Shown one piece after another: positions 8,481-19,037 of a DNA stretch of 64,000 nucleotides. Both the position numbers and the translations under genes were made by a program. The first letter of the stretch is position 1, and each line of letters opens with the position of its first letter. The notes under the pieces are model-generated. The model was not told where the DNA came from, ran no database searches, and worked only from the letters and a program-made list of their open reading frames with translations. The stretch comes from Ectopseudomonas khazarica (GTDB taxonomy: Bacteria > Pseudomonadota > Gammaproteobacteria > Pseudomonadales > Pseudomonadaceae). The stretch lies in assembly GCF_004521985.1 (NCBI RefSeq), contig NZ_SBHZ01000008.1, positions 186,001-250,000 on the forward strand, given 5' to 3'.

Positions 8481-9934
8481 ACACCTGGATCAAATGCCTG
8501 ACGAGGCTGATCACCCTCCCGCTGCTCGCCTCCTCCGTCGCCATGGCGCAAGCCGCCGATACCGAGGCCCTGGCGCGTGACGTGCTCTACTGGTACGACC
8601 CGATGTACCCGCAGCAGAAGTTCGACAAACCGGGCAAGTCCCCCTTCATGGACATGGATCTGGTGCCGCGCTACGCCGAGGAAGGGGGGGACGCCGCCAG
8701 CGTGCGCATCGCCCCCGGCATCACTCAGAACCTTGGCATGCGCCTGGCCACGGTGCGCCGCACGACCATCAGTCAGTCCGTGGATGCGGTCGGCGTGCTG
8801 GCCTTCGATGCACGCGATGTCGCCGTGGTGCAGGCGCGTAGCGGTGGTTTCGTCGAGCGCGTCTACGCCAGAGCCCCGCAGGACGTGATTGCCAGGGGCG
8901 CGCCGCTGGCTGACCTGCTGATACCGCAATGGAGTGCGGCGCAGGCTGAATTTCTGGCCCTGCGCGACCTGCAGGAACCGGAGCTGCTGGCCGCAGCCCG
9001 CCAGCGCTTGCGCCTGGCCGGCATGCCGGCCGAGCTGATCGCCCGTGTCGAGCGGTCCGGTCAGGTGCAAACGGTCTGGACGGTCACCAGCCCGATCAGC
9101 GGGGTGCTGCAGGCGCTGTCGGTGCGTGAGGGCATGACCCTGGCGGCCGGCATGTCGCTGGCCCAGGTCAACGGCCTGGACCCTGTCTGGCTGGAGGTCG
9201 CCGTACCCGAGGCCCAGGCTGGCGCCCTGCGTCAGGGCCAGCGAGTGCAGGCGCGCCTGCCCGCGTTCCCCGGCAAACCGGTAGAGGGTCTTATCCAGGC
9301 GGTGCTGCCGCAGGCCGACGTGCAGAGTCGCACGGTTCAGGTTCGCGTGGAGCTGCCCAACCCCGAGCAGCGTCTACGCCCGGGCATGACGGCCGAAGTG
9401 ACGCTCAGCAGCGATGAGCAATCGGTGCTGGTGGTGCCCAGCGAAGCGGTGATCCGTACCGGCAAGCGCACACTGGTCATGGTGGCGGAAAGCGATGGCC
9501 GTTTTCGCCCTGTAGCCGTGCGCATCGGTCAGGAGGCCGAGCGGGATACCGTGGTCACCGACGGCCTCGAGGAAGGCCAGACGGTGGTCGCTTCCGGCCA
9601 GTTCCTGCTGGACTCCGAAGCCAGCCTGCGCGGCATCATCGCCGCCGATACGCCTCGGCCGGCCGCTGCAACGCCCCCGGCCCTGCACGAGGCCGAAGGC
9701 ACCATTGTCGGCATAGACGACGGCATGATCGAACTGGCGCATGGCCCGTTCAAGTCCCTCGGCATGCCGGGCATGACCATGCCCTTTCCGGTCGGCGACC
9801 CTGCCCTGCTGACGCAAGTGAAAGCCGGTGAGCGCGTTCGCGTCGGTGTATCCCAGCGCGACGACGGCCTGTTCATCGAGCGAGTGGAAAAGCTCGATGA
9901 ACAACAGGCCGGGCATGGAGGGCATGAGCAATGA
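8477..9934 (+). CDS. cusB: CusB-like RND periplasmic adaptor with fused C-terminal CusF domain
   Basis: A 485-residue membrane fusion protein of a Cu/Ag-type HME-RND pump. It has a signal peptide, then a heavy-metal-binding segment at about residues 37-65 ([20 protein letters not shown] followed by [10 protein letters not shown]), which is the CusB metal-site motif. The adaptor body (barrel, lipoyl and beta-barrel parts) follows. The last ~75 residues form a CusF-like OB-fold domain ([19 protein letters not shown], then GMPGMTMPF), where Met and Trp/His residues normally bind Cu(I)/Ag(I). In E. coli, CusF is a separate protein; the fusion is a known variant. It overlaps cusA by 4 bp. Confidence 0.93.
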   Translation: MNTWIKCLTRLITLPLLASSVAMAQAADTEALARDVLYWYDPMYPQQKFDKPGKSPFMDMDLVPRYAEEGGDAASVRIAPGITQNLGMRLATVRRTTISQSVDAVGVLAFDARDVAVVQARSGGFVERVYARAPQDVIARGAPLADLLIPQWSAAQAEFLALRDLQEPELLAAARQRLRLAGMPAELIARVERSGQVQTVWTVTSPISGVLQALSVREGMTLAAGMSLAQVNGLDPVWLEVAVPEAQAGALRQGQRVQARLPAFPGKPVEGLIQAVLPQADVQSRTVQVRVELPNPEQRLRPGMTAEVTLSSDEQSVLVVPSEAVIRTGKRTLVMVAESDGRFRPVAVRIGQEAERDTVVTDGLEEGQTVVASGQFLLDSEASLRGIIAADTPRPAAATPPALHEAEGTIVGIDDGMIELAHGPFKSLGMPGMTMPFPVGDPALLTQVKAGERVRVGVSQRDDGLFIERVEKLDEQQAGHGGHEQ

Positions 9935-12900
9935 TTGCCGCCATCATCCGCTGGTCGGTCGCCAATCGCTTGCTGGTCGTCCTCGCCACCCTGTTCGCCG
10001 TGGCCTGGGGTGTCTGGTCCGTCAACAACAGTCCGATCGATGCCCTGCCGGACCTGTCCGACGTGCAGGTCATCATCCGCACCCCCTACCCGGGCCAGGC
10101 GCCGCAGATCGTCGAGAATCAGGTCACCTACCCGCTGGCCACGACCATGCTGTCGGTACCGGGCGCAGCAACGGTGCGCGGGTATTCGTTCTTCGGTGAC
10201 AGCTACGTCTATGTCCTGTTCGAGGATGGCACCGACCTCTACTGGGCCCGCTCACGTGTGCTCGAGTACCTCAGTCAGGTGCAGAGCCGCTTGCCCGACG
10301 GGGTCGCGCCAAGCCTGGGGCCGGATGCCACGGGGGTGGGCTGGATCTACCAGTACGCCCTGGTCGATCGCACCGGCGGGCACGATCTCGCGCAACTGCG
10401 CTCGCTGCAAGACTGGTTCCTGCGTTACGAGCTCAAGACACTGCCCAATGTGGCCGAGGTCGCCAGCATTGGCGGCATGGTCAAGCAGTACCAGGTTCTG
10501 CTCGACCCCGTGCGCATGGCCAGCCGTGGTATCACCCAACAGCAGGTGGCCCAGGCCATCGAGGCCGCCAACCGGGAAACCGGGGGCAGCGTGCTGGAGC
10601 TGGCAGAGGCGGAGTACATGGTGCGGGCCTCCGGCTACCTGCAGTCACTGCAGGATTTTCGCGCGATCCCGTTGAAGCTGGACGCCAAGGGCACCCCGGT
10701 GACGCTGGGCGACATCGCCCATATCCAGCTTGGCCCGGAAATGCGTCGCGGCATCGCCGAACTGGATGGCGAAGGCGAAGTGGTCGGCGGCGTGGTGATC
10801 CTGCGCAGCGGCAAGAACGCCCGCGACACCATCGCGGCCGTGCAGCAGCGCCTGGATGAACTGCAAAAGAGCCTGCCCGAGGGCGTGGAAGTGGTCACCA
10901 CCTACGACCGCAGCGGCCTGATCGACCGTGCCGTGGAGAACCTGAGCCACAAGCTGATGGAGGAATTCATCGTCGTGGCCCTGGTCTGCGTGCTGTTCCT
11001 CTGGCACCTGCGCTCGTCGCTGGTGGCCATCATCTCACTGCCGGTCGGTGTGCTGATCGCCTTCATCGTCATGCAGAAGCAGGGCGTCAACGCCAACATC
11101 ATGTCCCTCGGCGGCATCGCCATCGCCATTGGTGCGATGGTGGACGCAGCGGTGGTCATGATCGAGAACGCGCACAAGCACATCGAACACTGGCGTGAGA
11201 AGCATCCGGGCGAGGAGCTGAAGGGCGCCACGCACTGGAAGGTGATCACCGAAGCGGCGGTCGAAGTGGGCCCGGCCCTGTTCTTCAGCCTGCTGATCAT
11301 CACCCTGTCGTTCATCCCGGTGTTCACCCTGCAGGCGCAGGAGGGCCGGCTGTTCGGTCCGCTGGCCTTCACCAAGACCTACGCCATGGCCGCGGCGGCC
11401 GGGCTGTCGGTGACCCTGGTGCCGGTGCTGATGGGCTACTGGATTCGCGGCAGGATCCCCGACGAGGCCCGCAACCCCATCAACCGCGGGCTGATCCGCC
11501 TGTACCGGCCAGCCCTCGATGCCGTGCTCAACTGGCCGAAAACAACATTGGCGCTGTCCTTCGCCCTGTTCCTGACCGGGCTCTACCCGCTGAGCCAGCT
11601 GGGTGGCGAATTTCTCCCGCCACTGGATGAAGGCGACCTGCTCTACATGCCCACGGCGCTGCCCGGTCTGTCATCGCAGAAAGCCGGCCAGCTGTTGCAG
11701 CAGACGGATCGCCTGATCAAGACCGTGCCCGAGGTCGAGCGCGTATTCGGCAAGGCCGGTCGCGCCGACAGCGCCACCGACCCGGCGCCGCTGGTGATGT
11801 TCGAAACCACCATTCAGTTCAAGCCCAGGGAGCAGTGGCGCGCAGGCATGACCATGGACAAGCTGGTGGAAGAGCTGGATCGCACCGTGCAGGTGCCAGG
11901 CCTGGCCAACCTGTGGATTCCGCCAATCCGCAACCGCATCGACATGCTCGCCACCGGGATCAAGAGCCCGATTGGGGTGAAGGTCGCCGGCAGCGACCTG
12001 GCGCAGATCGACAAGGCGACCGCCGAAGTCGAACGCATTGCCCGCGAGGTGCCTGGCGTGTCCTCGGCATTGGCCGAGCGCCTGACAGGCGGGCGCTACA
12101 TCGACGTGGCCATCGACCGCACGGTGGCCGCCCGCTATGGCCTGAACATCGCCGAGGTGCAGGCCATCGTCGCCGGCGCCATCGGCGGGGCCAAGGTCGG
12201 CGAAACGGTGGAAGGCCTGGCCCGCTACCCCATCAACCTGCGATATGGCCGTGAGTGGCGCGATTCGCTGGAAGCCCTGCGCGAATTGCCGATCTACACC
12301 CCGCAAGGGAGCCAGATCACCCTGGGGACGGTTGCTCAGGTGCGCGTCGCCGACGGCCCGCCCATGCTGAAAAGCGAGAACGCACGCCCCTCCGGCTGGG
12401 TGTACATCGACGTGCGTGGTCGCGACATCGCCTCGGTGGTCGCCGACCTGCGCCAGGCCATCGATGAGCGCCTGCAACTGCCGGCGGGCATGAGCCTGAG
12501 CTACTCTGGCCAGTTCGAGTTCATGGAGCGCGCCAACCAGCGCCTGAAGCTGGTGGTGCCGGCGACCCTGCTGATCATCTTCGTGCTGCTCTACCTCACC
12601 TTCACGCGAATCGACGAAGCCACGCTGATCATGGCCACCCTGCCCTTCGCACTGACTGGCGGGGTCTGGTTTCTCTGGCTGCTGGGCTACAACCTGTCGG
12701 TCGCCACTGGCGTGGGCTTCATCGCGCTGGCCGGGGTAGCCGCGGAGTTCGGCGTGATCATGCTGCTCTATCTGAAGAACGCCTGGCAGGAAAAGCAGAC
12801 GGCCGGGCACTTCGGCGAATCGGCGCTGCTCGATGCCATCCGCTTCGGCGCGGTGCAGCGCGTACGCCCGAAGGCGATGACCGTGGCCGTGATCATTGCC

Positions 12901-13110
12901 GGCCTGTTGCCGATCCTCTGGGGCAGCGGCACCGGCAGCGAGATCATGAGTCGCATCGCGGCGCCCATGGTCGGCGGCATGGTCACCGCGCCACTGCTGT
13001 CACTGTTCGTCCTGCCCGCCGCCTATGCCCTGATGCGCAGACGGCATGCACCCAAGGTCGACGACCGCCACGCCGCCACGACAGCAGTCGAAACGGGAGA
13101 TGCCCCATGA
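9931..13110 (+). CDS. cusA: CusA-like RND inner-membrane metal efflux pump
   Basis: A 1059-residue proton-driven inner-membrane pump of the HME-RND class. Twelve transmembrane helices flank two large periplasmic loops. TM4 carries the HME signature [20 protein letters not shown], with the buried Asp and Glu for proton relay. The loop segment [14 protein letters not shown] contains the methionine that in CusA takes part in Cu(I)/Ag(I) binding, which favours monovalent copper/silver over zinc/cobalt. It is the last gene of the operon, with TolC-type and CusB-type partners immediately upstream. Full length, no disruption. Confidence 0.95.
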   Translation: MIAAIIRWSVANRLLVVLATLFAVAWGVWSVNNSPIDALPDLSDVQVIIRTPYPGQAPQIVENQVTYPLATTMLSVPGAATVRGYSFFGDSYVYVLFEDGTDLYWARSRVLEYLSQVQSRLPDGVAPSLGPDATGVGWIYQYALVDRTGGHDLAQLRSLQDWFLRYELKTLPNVAEVASIGGMVKQYQVLLDPVRMASRGITQQQVAQAIEAANRETGGSVLELAEAEYMVRASGYLQSLQDFRAIPLKLDAKGTPVTLGDIAHIQLGPEMRRGIAELDGEGEVVGGVVILRSGKNARDTIAAVQQRLDELQKSLPEGVEVVTTYDRSGLIDRAVENLSHKLMEEFIVVALVCVLFLWHLRSSLVAIISLPVGVLIAFIVMQKQGVNANIMSLGGIAIAIGAMVDAAVVMIENAHKHIEHWREKHPGEELKGATHWKVITEAAVEVGPALFFSLLIITLSFIPVFTLQAQEGRLFGPLAFTKTYAMAAAAGLSVTLVPVLMGYWIRGRIPDEARNPINRGLIRLYRPALDAVLNWPKTTLALSFALFLTGLYPLSQLGGEFLPPLDEGDLLYMPTALPGLSSQKAGQLLQQTDRLIKTVPEVERVFGKAGRADSATDPAPLVMFETTIQFKPREQWRAGMTMDKLVEELDRTVQVPGLANLWIPPIRNRIDMLATGIKSPIGVKVAGSDLAQIDKATAEVERIAREVPGVSSALAERLTGGRYIDVAIDRTVAARYGLNIAEVQAIVAGAIGGAKVGETVEGLARYPINLRYGREWRDSLEALRELPIYTPQGSQITLGTVAQVRVADGPPMLKSENARPSGWVYIDVRGRDIASVVADLRQAIDERLQLPAGMSLSYSGQFEFMERANQRLKLVVPATLLIIFVLLYLTFTRIDEATLIMATLPFALTGGVWFLWLLGYNLSVATGVGFIALAGVAAEFGVIMLLYLKNAWQEKQTAGHFGESALLDAIRFGAVQRVRPKAMTVAVIIAGLLPILWGSGTGSEIMSRIAAPMVGGMVTAPLLSLFVLPAAYALMRRRHAPKVDDRHAATTAVETGDAP

Positions 13111-13432
13111 CACGCCCGAGTCCCCTGCTCGCCGCCGCAGTCAGCGAGGGCAGACAGTGCGCTGGGCAGATCAGTCGGGTAGATGCAGGACCGCATCGTT
13201 TCACGGGATAAGCGCCAGCACATAGCGCCTCCAACGTGGCGCCGTCACCAGGCACCCAGGCCAGACAGGTCTGGGTGCCTCTGATGACTGCCCCAAGGCT
13301 GGTCAGCAGGTACGGCAAAGCGTCAGCGCGCCAGTGTCGCTCATCGTGCCCAGCCCGACGCGCCGATCACGCCTCGCCGATGAGCGATGCCCACCCGCTC
13401 GCCCTGCTCGGCATGTCGATCGCTGCCAAAGC
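13111..13432. other. Intergenic stretch after cusA with a strong hairpin
   Basis: No convincing gene lies here. The stretch separates cusA from the convergent MscS gene. The clearest structure is AGGCACCCAG (13250-13259) pairing perfectly with CTGGGTGCCT (13271-13280) across 11 nt. It could end transcription from either side, but no T-tract follows. Confidence 0.5.
13250..13280. terminator. Candidate bidirectional hairpin terminator between cusA and mscS-type gene
   Basis: Perfect 10-bp stem AGGCACCCAG/CTGGGTGCCT with an 11-nt loop, between two convergent genes. The lack of a U-run makes intrinsic termination uncertain. Confidence 0.45.
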
Positions 13433-14749
13433 TCACGGACTGTCCGTCGCCTTTCGCGCGGACGCCTTCCTGTCCAGGATGCGCACTTCTCGCTGCGGGA
13501 AGGGAATCTCGAAGCCGTGCTCTTGCAGTGCCTCCAGAATCATCAGCAGCAGGTCCCCGCCGACGCGATTGCGGCCGTCGTCGACGCCCTCCATCCAGAA
13601 CTCGACGAACATGTTGATGCCCGAGTCGCCGAAGCTGTCTATCTCGCAGTCCGGGCGTTCCTCGATGGGTACCTCGTCGCCGCTGAACACCTGCGGATGG
13701 CTGGCGACCACATCCTTGATGATGGCGATCAGCTTGCGGATGTCGGAGTCGTAGGCGACCGAGAAGTCGACGCGATAACGCTGGCTTTTGTCCTTGTGCG
13801 TCCAGTTGGTGAAAATCTCGGCGATGAACTTCTCGTTCGGTACCACGATGTCCTTGCCGTCGTAGGTTTCCAGCGTGGTCGAGCGCATGTTCAGTTCGCG
13901 CACGATGCCCGTGCGGCCATCCTCGAGTTCGACGTAGTCGCCGATCGATACCGAGCGGTCGAGCAGGATGATGATGCCGGAGATGAAGTTGGAGGCAATC
14001 GCCTGCAGGCCGAAGCCCAGGCCGACCCCCAGCGCCCCGCCGAACACCGCGAGCGTGGTGAGGTTGATCCCCATGATCTGCAGCAGCAGGAGAAAGATCA
14101 GGAAGAAGATCGCCACTTCGAACAGCTTGGCTGCCACTTCCCGGGTGCGTTCGTCGAGGTTTTCCTGGTGGGCGATGAAGTCGCGCCCCGTCCGGCTGCT
14201 GACGCGTCCGAGCCAGAACAGGATGGAGCCGAAGATGGCCACGCGGGCGATGCCGTAGAGCGATATCTCGATGTTGCCGAGATTGACCGAAATGGATTCG
14301 AGAATCTGGATCAGGCCGTCCAGCAGGCCGACCATGTGCAGGAACAACAGCGGAATGCCCAGCCACCGGAGCATCGTCGCAAGCAGCTTGTGGGTGACGA
14401 AATTGCGGATGACCGAGCGGAATATGAGGATCACCGAAATGATCAGCGCGGCCTGCACCAGCCAGCCCTGGCTGAGCAGGTTCTCGCTGATCTCGAGCGA
14501 TACCCGCAGCATCAGGATGGCCGTCACCGGGAAGATCAGATCGCTCAGCTTCTTGATGAAGACGTGCAGCCGTTGGCTGCTCGCCCCCAGCGACGCGGTA
14601 TGTTTCTGGATCCGTTTGGCAATCAGCCACGCGCCGACGTAGATCGCCAGGACGATGCCGATCTGCGTATAGGTCTCCGGTTGGAGCAGTAGTGTTTGCA
14701 GGGTATTGGCGGATTGTTCGAACTGCGTGTTGAGACTTTCAGGAATCAT
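13433..14749 (-). CDS. MscS-family mechanosensitive channel
   Basis: A 438-residue inner-membrane channel from the ATG at 14749 (MIPESLNTQFEQ); a longer frame is open but lacks support. About five hydrophobic segments precede the pore helix GGALGVGLGFGLQAIASNFI, the Gly/Ala-packed TM3 of MscS proteins. The beta domain follows (IGDYVELEDGRTGIVRELNM, STTLETYDGKDIVVPNEKFI), and then the cytoplasmic cage. It should relieve hypo-osmotic pressure. It is longer than E. coli MscS (about 286 residues), with extra N-terminal helices. It is transcribed alone, convergent with cusA. Confidence 0.93.
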   Translation of the reverse strand: MIPESLNTQFEQSANTLQTLLLQPETYTQIGIVLAIYVGAWLIAKRIQKHTASLGASSQRLHVFIKKLSDLIFPVTAILMLRVSLEISENLLSQGWLVQAALIISVILIFRSVIRNFVTHKLLATMLRWLGIPLLFLHMVGLLDGLIQILESISVNLGNIEISLYGIARVAIFGSILFWLGRVSSRTGRDFIAHQENLDERTREVAAKLFEVAIFFLIFLLLLQIMGINLTTLAVFGGALGVGLGFGLQAIASNFISGIIILLDRSVSIGDYVELEDGRTGIVRELNMRSTTLETYDGKDIVVPNEKFIAEIFTNWTHKDKSQRYRVDFSVAYDSDIRKLIAIIKDVVASHPQVFSGDEVPIEERPDCEIDSFGDSGINMFVEFWMEGVDDGRNRVGGDLLLMILEALQEHGFEIPFPQREVRILDRKASARKATDSP

Positions 14750-14921
14750 TTCCGGCAATCCTTGTATCGCTCCCGGTTGGCTGCCTCGCTGCCGGGACGA
14801 ACCCCGGCTGACAGCGGGCAAGCTCCAGTATAGGTAACCGTCATGACCCCAAGGCTGCAGCTACCCGATGCAGCCCGCTGAGAGCCGGAGCGCCTGGCGC
14901 ACGTCCCTGTGCGCCCGGGGC

Positions 14922-17348
14922 CTACCACTGGTGACTGTAGGCCAGGGTCAGCGTGGTGCCGGATGCCGGCAGGTGGCTGGTATTGCTGCTGCTGCGCATC
15001 AGCTGGCTGTACAGCGGGTAGTAATCGCGGTTGAACAGGTTCTCGATGCCCAGGCTGACCTTGTCCTTCTCGCTCAGGCGGTAGTCGCTGATCAGGTCCA
15101 CGGTGAAGTAGCTGTCCACTTCGCGGCGGCCGAAACTGGCCACACCGTCCAGGCGATAGTCCTCGCTGCCGACATAGGTGGCCTGCAGGCGGTTGCTCCA
15201 GGCCTGGTCAGGCTGGTACTGCAGGTAGGCCGTGACTTTCAGCGGCGGGATGCGGAAGCCCGTCATGTCCTGCCAGTCGCCGTTGTCCGGCTTCTCGCGG
15301 CCCTTCATCCAGGTGAAGGTGGCGCCCACGCCCCAGACGTCGTCCAGGCTCAGCCAGTCGGCACTGCCCTCGATACCGTAGATGCGCTCCTGGGTACGCT
15401 TGAGGATCAGGCCATTGTTGAAGCTCTGCACGTCACCCAGGTCCGAGGTGGTGTAGAACAGCGCCAGCGAGGCCAGCGTCTGCTCGCCGAGGTCTCCGCG
15501 CCAGCCCAGTTCGTAGTTGTCGGTCTTCACCGGCTCCAGATCGGAGGAGTCGATGTCGAAACCGCGCCGGGCGTTACGCACCTGCACACCGATGTCCGGC
15601 AGCTGGAAGCCCTGGCTGAAGGCCGCGTAGATTTCCTGACCCAGAACCGGCGAGAACACCACGCCGACGTTGTAGAGCAGGTCGTCGTAACGCACCGTGC
15701 CCCCTTCCACGCGCGCCGGGCTGGCGTTGTGGATCTCGGAGAGCGGCGTGAAGTCGTCGAACCTGGCGGTGGCGTATTCGTAGCGCAGGCCACCGTCGAT
15801 CGACCACTGCTCGTTGAAGCGGTGCTGCAACTGGGCAAAGGCGCCGGTGCTGAAGGTGGTCAGCTCCGGCATGTAGGTCATCTTGCCGATCTTGTCGAAA
15901 TCGGTGCCGCCGCTGGCGTCGTAGATGGCCGGGTCGAAGATGTCGAGCGGCATGTCGCTGCGCTCGTGGTTGAGATCGCCGCCCCAGACCAGCTCAGTGC
16001 TGTCGCCCAGTGCAGTGCGCAGGGTCAGGCGGCTGCCGATGACCTCGCTGTTCTGCATCACCTGGTCGACGAAACGACCACGGGTCGCCACGCCACGGGC
16101 ATCGAACGGGGTGAAGCGGGTGAAATAGTCGCGGTAGTAGAGCTGCGCCGCCATGCGGCTGCCCAGCAGGTCGTCATGGCTGTACTGCAGGTTGGCCATG
16201 CTGTTCCTGATCTGGTTCTGCTCGTCCAGGCTGAGGCCCTTGAGCGCCTGCGCCGGCACCGTGCCGGCGGGCAAGCGGGCCACGGACGGGTCGGAGGTGT
16301 AGTCGCTGTCCTGCTGGGCATCGTAGTGGCTGAGGGCGAGCTGGATGCGCTGGTTCTCGTCGATGCGCAGGCCGAGCTTGCCGCCGAGGTTGAAGGCGTT
16401 GGAGTCGAACAGGTCACCCTGGCTGGGCTCCGGGGCAATGCGCCGACCGTCGGCATCGAACGAGCTGCCGATATGCCGGGCGCCGACGTCGAGGGCGTAG
16501 TCGAACGGGCCCTGGGAGCCGGACAGGTGATGCTGCAGCTGGCCACCGAGGCCGTCGTGGTCGAGCTGGGTCAGCGACGACGTGCCGGTCAGCGTGGTTT
16601 CGGCGCGCATGTCACCGCCTGCCGGACGGGTGGTGATGTTGATGATGCCGCCCGTGGCGCCGGCGCCATAGATCGCGCTGCTGCCATGGATGACCTCGAC
16701 GCGCTCGATCAGCGCCGGGTCGATATTGGCCAGGTTCCTCGAGGAGTCGCGGTTGGTGTTCAGCGGCACGCCATCGACCAGCACCAGCATGGTACGGCCA
16801 CGCAGCGTCTGCCCGTAGTCGGTAACGGTGCGACTGGAATCGGACATGCCGGGGATGCTCTTGGCCAGTATCGTCGCCAGGCTGGCGGAGGCCATGCGCT
16901 GCGTCTCCAGTTGCTCCCGCTCGATGACGTTGACCTGACGCACCTGCGGCACCAGCGCGCTGGCGGTGCGGGATGCGGTCACCTCCATGGAAGCCAGCTC
17001 GACGGCAGCGCCAGAGGGGTTCGCCTGCTCGGCGGCCACGGCGCGCGGCACCACGATGAAGGTGTGATCATCCTGCTGCTGCACATCCAGGCCACTGTCA
17101 TCGAGCAGGCGCCGCAGGGCCTCGCCGGTGCTCAGGCGGCCGCGCAAGGCCGGCGAACGCTTACCGAGGGTCACGTCGCTGGAGAACAGGATCTGGCTGT
17201 CGGACTGAGCTGCCAGGCTGTTGAGGGACTGTTCGAGGGGCGCGGCGGGCAGGTCGAAATCGATTTCGCTGGCGGCCTGGGCCATCGACGACAGGCCCAG
17301 CAGCAGGCTGCTGGCCAACAGGGTAAGGCGCCGGGTCGGGGTTTTCAC
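14922..17348 (-). CDS. TonB-dependent outer-membrane receptor with STN signalling domain
   Basis: An 808-residue receptor from the GTG at 17348, chosen because it follows GGAG by a suitable distance and begins a signal peptide (VKTPTRRLTLLASSLLLGLS). The N-terminal STN/secretin-like domain (FDLPAAPLEQSLNSLAAQSD) is the part that talks to FecR. The plug follows (MVLVDGVPLNTNRDSSRNL, then GSSAIYGAGATGGIINITTR), then the 22-strand barrel ending in ...AYSHQW, where the terminal aromatic is needed for outer-membrane assembly. It imports a ferric-siderophore-type ligand. It is preceded by the FecR and sigma-factor genes on the same strand. Confidence 0.93.
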   Translation of the reverse strand: MKTPTRRLTLLASSLLLGLSSMAQAASEIDFDLPAAPLEQSLNSLAAQSDSQILFSSDVTLGKRSPALRGRLSTGEALRRLLDDSGLDVQQQDDHTFIVVPRAVAAEQANPSGAAVELASMEVTASRTASALVPQVRQVNVIEREQLETQRMASASLATILAKSIPGMSDSSRTVTDYGQTLRGRTMLVLVDGVPLNTNRDSSRNLANIDPALIERVEVIHGSSAIYGAGATGGIINITTRPAGGDMRAETTLTGTSSLTQLDHDGLGGQLQHHLSGSQGPFDYALDVGARHIGSSFDADGRRIAPEPSQGDLFDSNAFNLGGKLGLRIDENQRIQLALSHYDAQQDSDYTSDPSVARLPAGTVPAQALKGLSLDEQNQIRNSMANLQYSHDDLLGSRMAAQLYYRDYFTRFTPFDARGVATRGRFVDQVMQNSEVIGSRLTLRTALGDSTELVWGGDLNHERSDMPLDIFDPAIYDASGGTDFDKIGKMTYMPELTTFSTGAFAQLQHRFNEQWSIDGGLRYEYATARFDDFTPLSEIHNASPARVEGGTVRYDDLLYNVGVVFSPVLGQEIYAAFSQGFQLPDIGVQVRNARRGFDIDSSDLEPVKTDNYELGWRGDLGEQTLASLALFYTTSDLGDVQSFNNGLILKRTQERIYGIEGSADWLSLDDVWGVGATFTWMKGREKPDNGDWQDMTGFRIPPLKVTAYLQYQPDQAWSNRLQATYVGSEDYRLDGVASFGRREVDSYFTVDLISDYRLSEKDKVSLGIENLFNRDYYPLYSQLMRSSSNTSHLPASGTTLTLAYSHQW

Positions 17349-17427
17349 TGGTAGGGCTCCGGGAAAATAGAGGACGTTCCTGGAGATAGCCGCCACAGCG
17401 GCGAGCAACCCCTACCTCGCGATGAAA

Positions 17428-18249
17428 TTATTTTTCCGCTGCACGCCGGCTCAGGCTCAGCGAGCCATCCGCAGCACGCTGCAATTGCACCGGCAATATC
17501 TTCGGCAACAAGACCAGCAGAGCGTCCAGATTGGCGCTGGCGAAGGTACCGGACACCGGCAGCTGCGCCAGGTCCGGATCGTCGAGCTGCACCCGTGTGT
17601 CGCGCTGGCGCCTGAGCGTATCCAGCACCTCGACCAGCGGCGTGCGATCGAACACCACGCGGCCGTCGATCCAGCCGTTCAGCGCCCTGGCATCCACCCG
17701 CTCCGGGCTGCCCAGCTGGCCGTTGCGCACCAGCACCTGCTGGCCGGGCGTGAGCAGCAGCTCATCGTGCAGGCCACGCACACCGACCCGGCCCTCCTCG
17801 ACGGCCACGCGCACCTGCTCCGCAACACGGCTGACGCTGTAGCGGGTACCGACCACCGTGATTTCAGCCGAACCGGCCAGCGTGCGGAACGGCCGGTAGG
17901 TGGCCGGGGCGACATCGAACAACGCCTGCCCTGCCAGCAACTCGACACGGCGGCTACGCAAGTGCCAACTGACGTCGACCTGGCTGGCGCCATCGAGCAT
18001 GAGGCGACTGCCGTCGGCCAGTGCGATGCTGCGGACCTGGCCCGATGCGCTGCTGTAGCGCTCGCTGCGATAGGCCGGATCGAGCCAGAGCAGCCCCAGC
18101 GCCAGCGCACCAATCAGCACGCCCAGCGTGGCGACACGCTGACGCGGCTTCCTGGCTGGTGGCGGCAGCGGGAAACGCTTCTTCAGCGCCTCGCGGTGGC
18201 GCGCCAGCGCATCGTCGGTAGCGTCCTGCTCGTCGGTCTGCGGGGTCAT
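17428..18249 (-). CDS. FecR-family anti-sigma/sigma regulator
   Basis: A 273-residue inner-membrane regulator from the ATG at 18249, overlapping the sigma-factor stop by 3-4 bp. A cytoplasmic N-terminal part (DDALARHREALKKRF, residues about 12-30) is followed by a single transmembrane helix (VATLGVLIGALALGLLWL). The periplasmic FecR domain then follows (GSRLMLDGASQVDV; TYRPFRTLAGSAEITVVGTR; VAVEEGRVGV). The C-terminal region (RTPLVEVLDTLRR) resembles the part that contacts the receptor STN domain. It should relay receptor occupancy to the sigma factor encoded just upstream. Confidence 0.92.
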   Translation of the reverse strand: MTPQTDEQDATDDALARHREALKKRFPLPPPARKPRQRVATLGVLIGALALGLLWLDPAYRSERYSSASGQVRSIALADGSRLMLDGASQVDVSWHLRSRRVELLAGQALFDVAPATYRPFRTLAGSAEITVVGTRYSVSRVAEQVRVAVEEGRVGVRGLHDELLLTPGQQVLVRNGQLGSPERVDARALNGWIDGRVVFDRTPLVEVLDTLRRQRDTRVQLDDPDLAQLPVSGTFASANLDALLVLLPKILPVQLQRAADGSLSLSRRAAEK

Positions 18250-18770
18250 GCGCGCACCTTCTGGTAGCCCAGGCGGGCCAGACACTTGGCCACGCCGACC
18301 TTGATGTGCTTCTCCACCGCCTTCAGCGAAATCCCCAGTCGCTCGGCGACCTCCTGCTGCGGTAGCTCGTGAATCTTGTGCATGACGAATACCTGCTGGC
18401 AGCGCGGCGGCAGTTCGGCAATGGCCGCGCTCAAGCGCTCCAGCTCGTCAGCGGCGGCATGCTGACGCTCCACGCACGGGGCACTGCTGAGCACCTCGGC
18501 CAGGTCCGCCTGGTCGTCGACCCAGGCCTGGCGGCGGCGCTCGCTGCGGTAGTGGCTGATGGCGCGATCATGGGTGATCTTGCGCAGCAGCGCCAAGGGT
18601 ACGCGTACCGCCTCTTTCTCGGGCGACTCCAGCAGTTGCACGCAGACATCGTGCACCACCTCATGCGCGGCCTGACGGTCGCCGAAACGGCGACGGACAG
18701 AGTCGACCAGCTCGTCATAGTGCCGGGCTAGGGTCGAAATCAGGGACGGTTTGGCCGGAGCGTGAGGCAA
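18246..18770 (-). CDS. FecI-like ECF sigma factor
   Basis: A 174-residue extracytoplasmic-function sigma factor of the iron-starvation group. Region 2 is visible as LARHYDELVDSVRRRFGDRQ and VPLALLRKITHDRAISHYRS. Region 4 is visible as IAELPPRCQQVFVMHKIHEL and QQEVAERLGISLKAVEKHI. No ATG lies near the start, so a TTG at 18770 is the best candidate and the exact start is uncertain. It is first in a sigma-FecR-receptor operon, the standard cell-surface signalling module. A Fur-box-like site lies about 40 bp upstream. Confidence 0.92.
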   Translation of the reverse strand: MPHAPAKPSLISTLARHYDELVDSVRRRFGDRQAAHEVVHDVCVQLLESPEKEAVRVPLALLRKITHDRAISHYRSERRRQAWVDDQADLAEVLSSAPCVERQHAAADELERLSAAIAELPPRCQQVFVMHKIHELPQQEVAERLGISLKAVEKHIKVGVAKCLARLGYQKVRA

Positions 18771-18806
18771 GGGTTCGTGCGCGCTGGATGTCGGAAAGTG
18801 CGCGAA

Positions 18807-18830
18807 TATAAATGATAACGACTAACATTT
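18807..18830. promoter_or_regulatory. Fur-box-like site upstream of the ECF sigma gene
   Basis: The AT-rich segment AATGATAACGACTAACATTT is a partial dyad. Read on the minus strand it matches about 11 of 19 positions of the GATAATGATAATCATTATC consensus, by hand alignment. The position just upstream of a FecI-type gene makes iron repression through Fur likely. Confidence 0.55.
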
Positions 18831-19037
18831 GAAGCTGCCCAACCAGGCAAAGTGCCACGAACGAACCGAGACCCGACTGATCGGATTGCGCACTGCACGA
18901 CCACCCTGCCCTGAGTTGCAAAGCGATGGTCGAGTGGCCGAGCAGGCGCTACCATCTGCCCTCCATGCATCGAACCAGGCCCCCTGCCCCTTGCCGGGCT
19001 CGCCCTGTTCCATGCATCAACTTCGTGGAGGGAAGCC

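Noticed and set aside
14868..17354. Very long plus-strand open frame opposite the first TonB receptor.
   Set aside because: It is the antisense shadow of a receptor with clear STN, plug and barrel motifs; high GC keeps the opposite frame open. No family motif is seen in the plus frame.
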